Below, one piece after another: positions 61,973 through 64,000 of a stretch of 64,000 bases of DNA. Position 1 is the stretch's first letter; every line of letters begins with the position of its first letter. Source of the stretch: Bacillota bacterium (lineage in GTDB: Bacteria > Bacillota > Clostridia > Lachnospirales > Lachnospiraceae); the NCBI GenBank assembly GCA_023414355.1, contig JAEZOB010000022.1:62001-126000 (forward strand), written 5' to 3'. The notes under the pieces were generated by a model. That model searched no databases and was not told the origin of the DNA. It saw nothing but the letters and a program-made list of their open reading frames with translations. The position numbers were made by a program, and so were the translations under genes.

Positions 61973-62848
61973 TTAGCACATATCGGGGTTACCCTGATAC
62001 ATGTTACGAAATTCCGTTGGTGTACAGTTTTTGACGATACGGAACATCCGGATGAAGGCGGATATATTATTGAAGCCGGATCGGAAAGCAACCTCCGTGA
62101 TATTGATATTCGGATCGATCAGCAATCGTTCTGCACAAGCGATTCTTCTGTTGTTTAGGTATTTATAAAAGGAAACATTCGTAAACTCCTTAAACAGACG
62201 GCAGAAATGAAATTTACTGAAGCCGGCAATATTTGCGACACCCTCCAAGGTTAAATTCTCTGTACAGTTCTGGCTGATATAGTCGCAGATGATGCGAAAT
62301 TTCTCCAGATATTCCTGCTGCTTGCTGGTCTTTGCTCCGGAGAAGCAATTGCTTGATCTGGAATAATTGCGTGTGATCAGAACGATAACCTGAAAAAGCT
62401 TTGCATAGATTGCAAGGTTCATCATCTGAGCACCTGCAAGATACTCGCTTGAAATATCCTTAAGGAGGTCTGCAACTTCGGCATGAATCAGCGGAGCTTC
62501 CTCCGGCGTGATTAACAGTGCAGGCTGCAGCATTGAGATAAATTGATCGAATTCCCTGATGCTTGAGAAATCCGAGAGCTCGGCCTGGAAAATGATGCGT
62601 CTTCCTACCGGAGGTGCATAAAGACGATGTATCGTGCCGGGAGCAATGATTAAGATGTCTCCAGCCTTCATATTAAGCTTTACATCATTGCAGACAGCCC
62701 AATATTCATTTACTGTAGGCATTACGATTTCTAGCGGTGTATGCCAGTGATTAGGGTAATCTTCTGCCTCATCATTATCATACAGCTTTATCGTCGAATT
62801 CTCACTAAAAGCTACGGTTTCACGGATGCCTTCCAAAATACTGATCAA
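61973..62848 (-). CDS. AraC-family regulator, paralogue of 427-1302
   Basis: 291 residues: cupin sensor (about 15-110; NHWHTPLEIVMPTVNEYWAV, GDILIIAPGTIHRL) and double helix-turn-helix (about 190-285; VANIAGFSKFHFCRLFKEFTN, VAFRSGFNNISAFIRMF), ending in the NCTPTEFRNMY motif. The start is TTG with GGAGG 8 nt upstream. The C-terminal half matches the AraC gene at 427-1302 nearly residue by residue in the second HTH, so the two are paralogues. It stands alone between pulA and the SatD operon; its target is unknown. Confidence 0.86.
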   Translation of the reverse strand: MISILEGIRETVAFSENSTIKLYDNDEAEDYPNHWHTPLEIVMPTVNEYWAVCNDVKLNMKAGDILIIAPGTIHRLYAPPVGRRIIFQAELSDFSSIREFDQFISMLQPALLITPEEAPLIHAEVADLLKDISSEYLAGAQMMNLAIYAKLFQVIVLITRNYSRSSNCFSGAKTSKQQEYLEKFRIICDYISQNCTENLTLEGVANIAGFSKFHFCRLFKEFTNVSFYKYLNNRRIACAERLLIDPNINITEVAFRSGFNNISAFIRMFRIVKNCTPTEFRNMYQGNPDMC

Positions 62849-63227
62849 AATAAATTCCTCCCCTGAATTTAATCTGAATTATTGCTATGAATATATAATA
62901 AAATTGGTTTGATTACAACTTTACACTATAATATACTATAATTATTTGTATATAACCTATAATAATTATGGTAAAATCCCAAATAAGACCGGTAGAATCG
63001 GTACTGTACTAGGTCCATCCTAGAAATATTCAAGAAAATGGAAAGCAATTTTTGTAAAACGTCAATACGAATCGATAAACCTAAGACATTGAGAAATAAG
63101 CACTAAGAAGTGAATAAATGATGATTATTCACTAATAAGTGAATATAATGACTATATTCACTTATTGACGAATATAGATTGATTTTTTGAAGCAAGGAGG
63201 ATATAATTACCATAAGAGGTGAGAGCT
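62849..63227. promoter_or_regulatory. 379-nt region with SatD operon operator
   Basis: Mostly AT-rich without genes. At 63107-63166 are four copies of a TTATTCACTTATT-like 13-mer in alternating orientation; copies at 63134-63147 and 63153-63166 form a perfect 14-bp inverted repeat with a 5-nt spacer (ATGAC). A TATAAT (63144-63149) lies within it, so a protein bound there would cover the promoter. SD AGGTGAG precedes ATG 63228. Confidence 0.7.
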
Positions 63228-63914
63228 ATGTATCCTGAAATAGAAGAACAACAATATATTGCAATAATCGGAGACATCAAAGGGTCAAAGCAAAGCAGGG
63301 ATCGAAGTGAATTACAAAAGCAGCTGAAAACTGTATTGGCAGACATAAATATGCAATATAGCAAAGACATCGCATCAAAATTTGTTATCACATTGGGAGA
63401 CGAATTCCAGGGACTTCTGAGCTTCGGAGGGCATATCATGGATATTCTGACAACGATAGAACTTCGGATGCATCCTGCCCTGATTAGGTTTGGCATCGGT
63501 ATCGGAAAAATAACTACGGAAATCAATCCGGAAATGTCATTGGGTGCCGATGGACCAGCGTATTATAATGCCAGAGAGGCAATCACAAGGCTAAAGGAAA
63601 AAGAGAAGAAGAGTAAAGCGGCTCTTGCTGACACGATCATTCTTCTTGGGGAGGACGAGAAGTGTGAGAGGCTTTTAAACTCTCTGTTATCACTGTTGAC
63701 GGTGATAAAGCAGGGGTGGACAGAACGCCAGCACGAGGTGATCAGAGATTATCTAAAGCATAGGGATAATCAGCAGGCGGTTGCGGGAAGGCTGGGTATC
63801 ACACAGTCCAGTGTACAGAAAAGTCTGTCTAATGCGAACTTCTTTTCGTATCAGGAGGCTGTGAATACGATTTCGACGATATTTACTATGCTATGGAGGG
63901 GTGAGGATGTTTAG
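63228..63914 (+). CDS. SatD family protein
   Basis: 228 residues. The SatD family fold starts YIAIIGDIKGSKQSRDR and includes VITLGDEFQGLL and the RFGIGIGKITTEI segment, and ends in a sigma-70 region-4-like helix-turn-helix (about 185-225; QQAVAGRLGITQSSVQKSL). Family members are linked with acid tolerance loci in streptococci; molecular function unclear, but the HTH suggests DNA binding and autoregulation through the inverted repeats upstream. ATG 63228 preferred; GTG 63219 overlaps the SD. Overlaps the next gene by 8 nt. Confidence 0.85.
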   Translation: MYPEIEEQQYIAIIGDIKGSKQSRDRSELQKQLKTVLADINMQYSKDIASKFVITLGDEFQGLLSFGGHIMDILTTIELRMHPALIRFGIGIGKITTEINPEMSLGADGPAYYNAREAITRLKEKEKKSKAALADTIILLGEDEKCERLLNSLLSLLTVIKQGWTERQHEVIRDYLKHRDNQQAVAGRLGITQSSVQKSLSNANFFSYQEAVNTISTIFTMLWRGEDV

Positions 63915-64000
63915 AATTTGTTTTATTATTTACTTATTGATTCACATTTTAGGGGATTACTATTTTCAGGGAGAGAAGCTGGCAAAGGAGAAACGCCATA
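63907..64000 (+). CDS. DUF3307 membrane protein (SatE-like), N-terminal part only
   Basis: Starts at ATG 63907, 8 nt before the SatD gene ends, with GAGG just upstream, and runs off the window. The 31 visible residues (MFRICFIIYLLIHILGDYYF then QGEKLAKEKRH) match the start of DUF3307 proteins, which open with a helix ending in a HILGDYYFQ-type motif. It is regularly found next to satD, which supports the call. Confidence 0.75.
   Translation, partial: MFRICFIIYLLIHILGDYYFQGEKLAKEKRH

Overview
The window looks like chromosomal DNA of a plant-polysaccharide-degrading, spore-forming, anaerobic member of the Firmicutes, most likely Lachnospiraceae (Lachnoclostridium/Anaerocolumna-like). The evidence is strong AGGAGG ribosome sites, several TTG starts, moderate to low GC, low-complexity TAAPVAE-type linkers after lipoproteins, many AraC-type regulators next to glycoside hydrolases, a SatD-type operon and LysM-GH18 proteins of the spore-lysin type. 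The assignment is inferred from gene content, since no rRNA or tRNA gene was seen.

Layout. 1-7825 is a xylan/glucuronoxylan unit: the tail of a GH43 enzyme, an AraC regulator, then a GH3 beta-xylosidase, a GH67 alpha-glucuronidase and a fructuronate reductase (UxuB). Together they cut xylo-oligosaccharides, release (methyl)glucuronate and lead it towards mannonate. 8208-13391 is a two-component system followed by a MacB/FtsX-type ABC exporter. 13520-18625 is a patchwork: a YyaL-type thioredoxin protein, an AT-rich island with an Ntn-hydrolase next to a 5'-truncated HxlR regulator, and an H2O2-dependent CYP152 fatty-acid hydroxylase. 18759-29463 is housekeeping and accessory: two LysM-GH18 paralogues with degenerate active sites, a LysR regulator divergent from an orphan OadB-type sodium pump with a 45-residue partner, SIMPL, tautomerase, metallophosphoesterase, GNAT-YoaP, GYF and Ca2+/H+ antiporter genes.

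29633-45800 is a second carbohydrate region: a LacZ-type GH2 with a divergent AraC regulator, then a GH3 beta-glucosidase with a complete Dpp/Opp-type ABC importer. Divergent from the importer is an AraC protein fused to a GH39 domain whose acid/base glutamate has become valine, so it is probably a sugar sensor rather than an enzyme. 45923-56463 holds murI, an FAD amine oxidase, xanthine phosphoribosyltransferase beside a BMP-family purine/nucleoside ABC importer, and an MFS transporter. 56564-64000 holds a Crp/Fnr regulator, an AlkD-like protein, a beta-CASP metallo-hydrolase, type I pullulanase, an AraC paralogue of the first one, and a SatD-DUF3307 operon behind a striking inverted-repeat operator.

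The intergenic regions are rich in structure. Besides ordinary terminators there are three large branched palindromic elements (27060-27165, 29521-29619, 34001-34229) and a long hairpin (17240-17312) that do not look like simple terminators and may be mobile or RNA elements. No CRISPR array, phage, transposase, rRNA or tRNA was seen.
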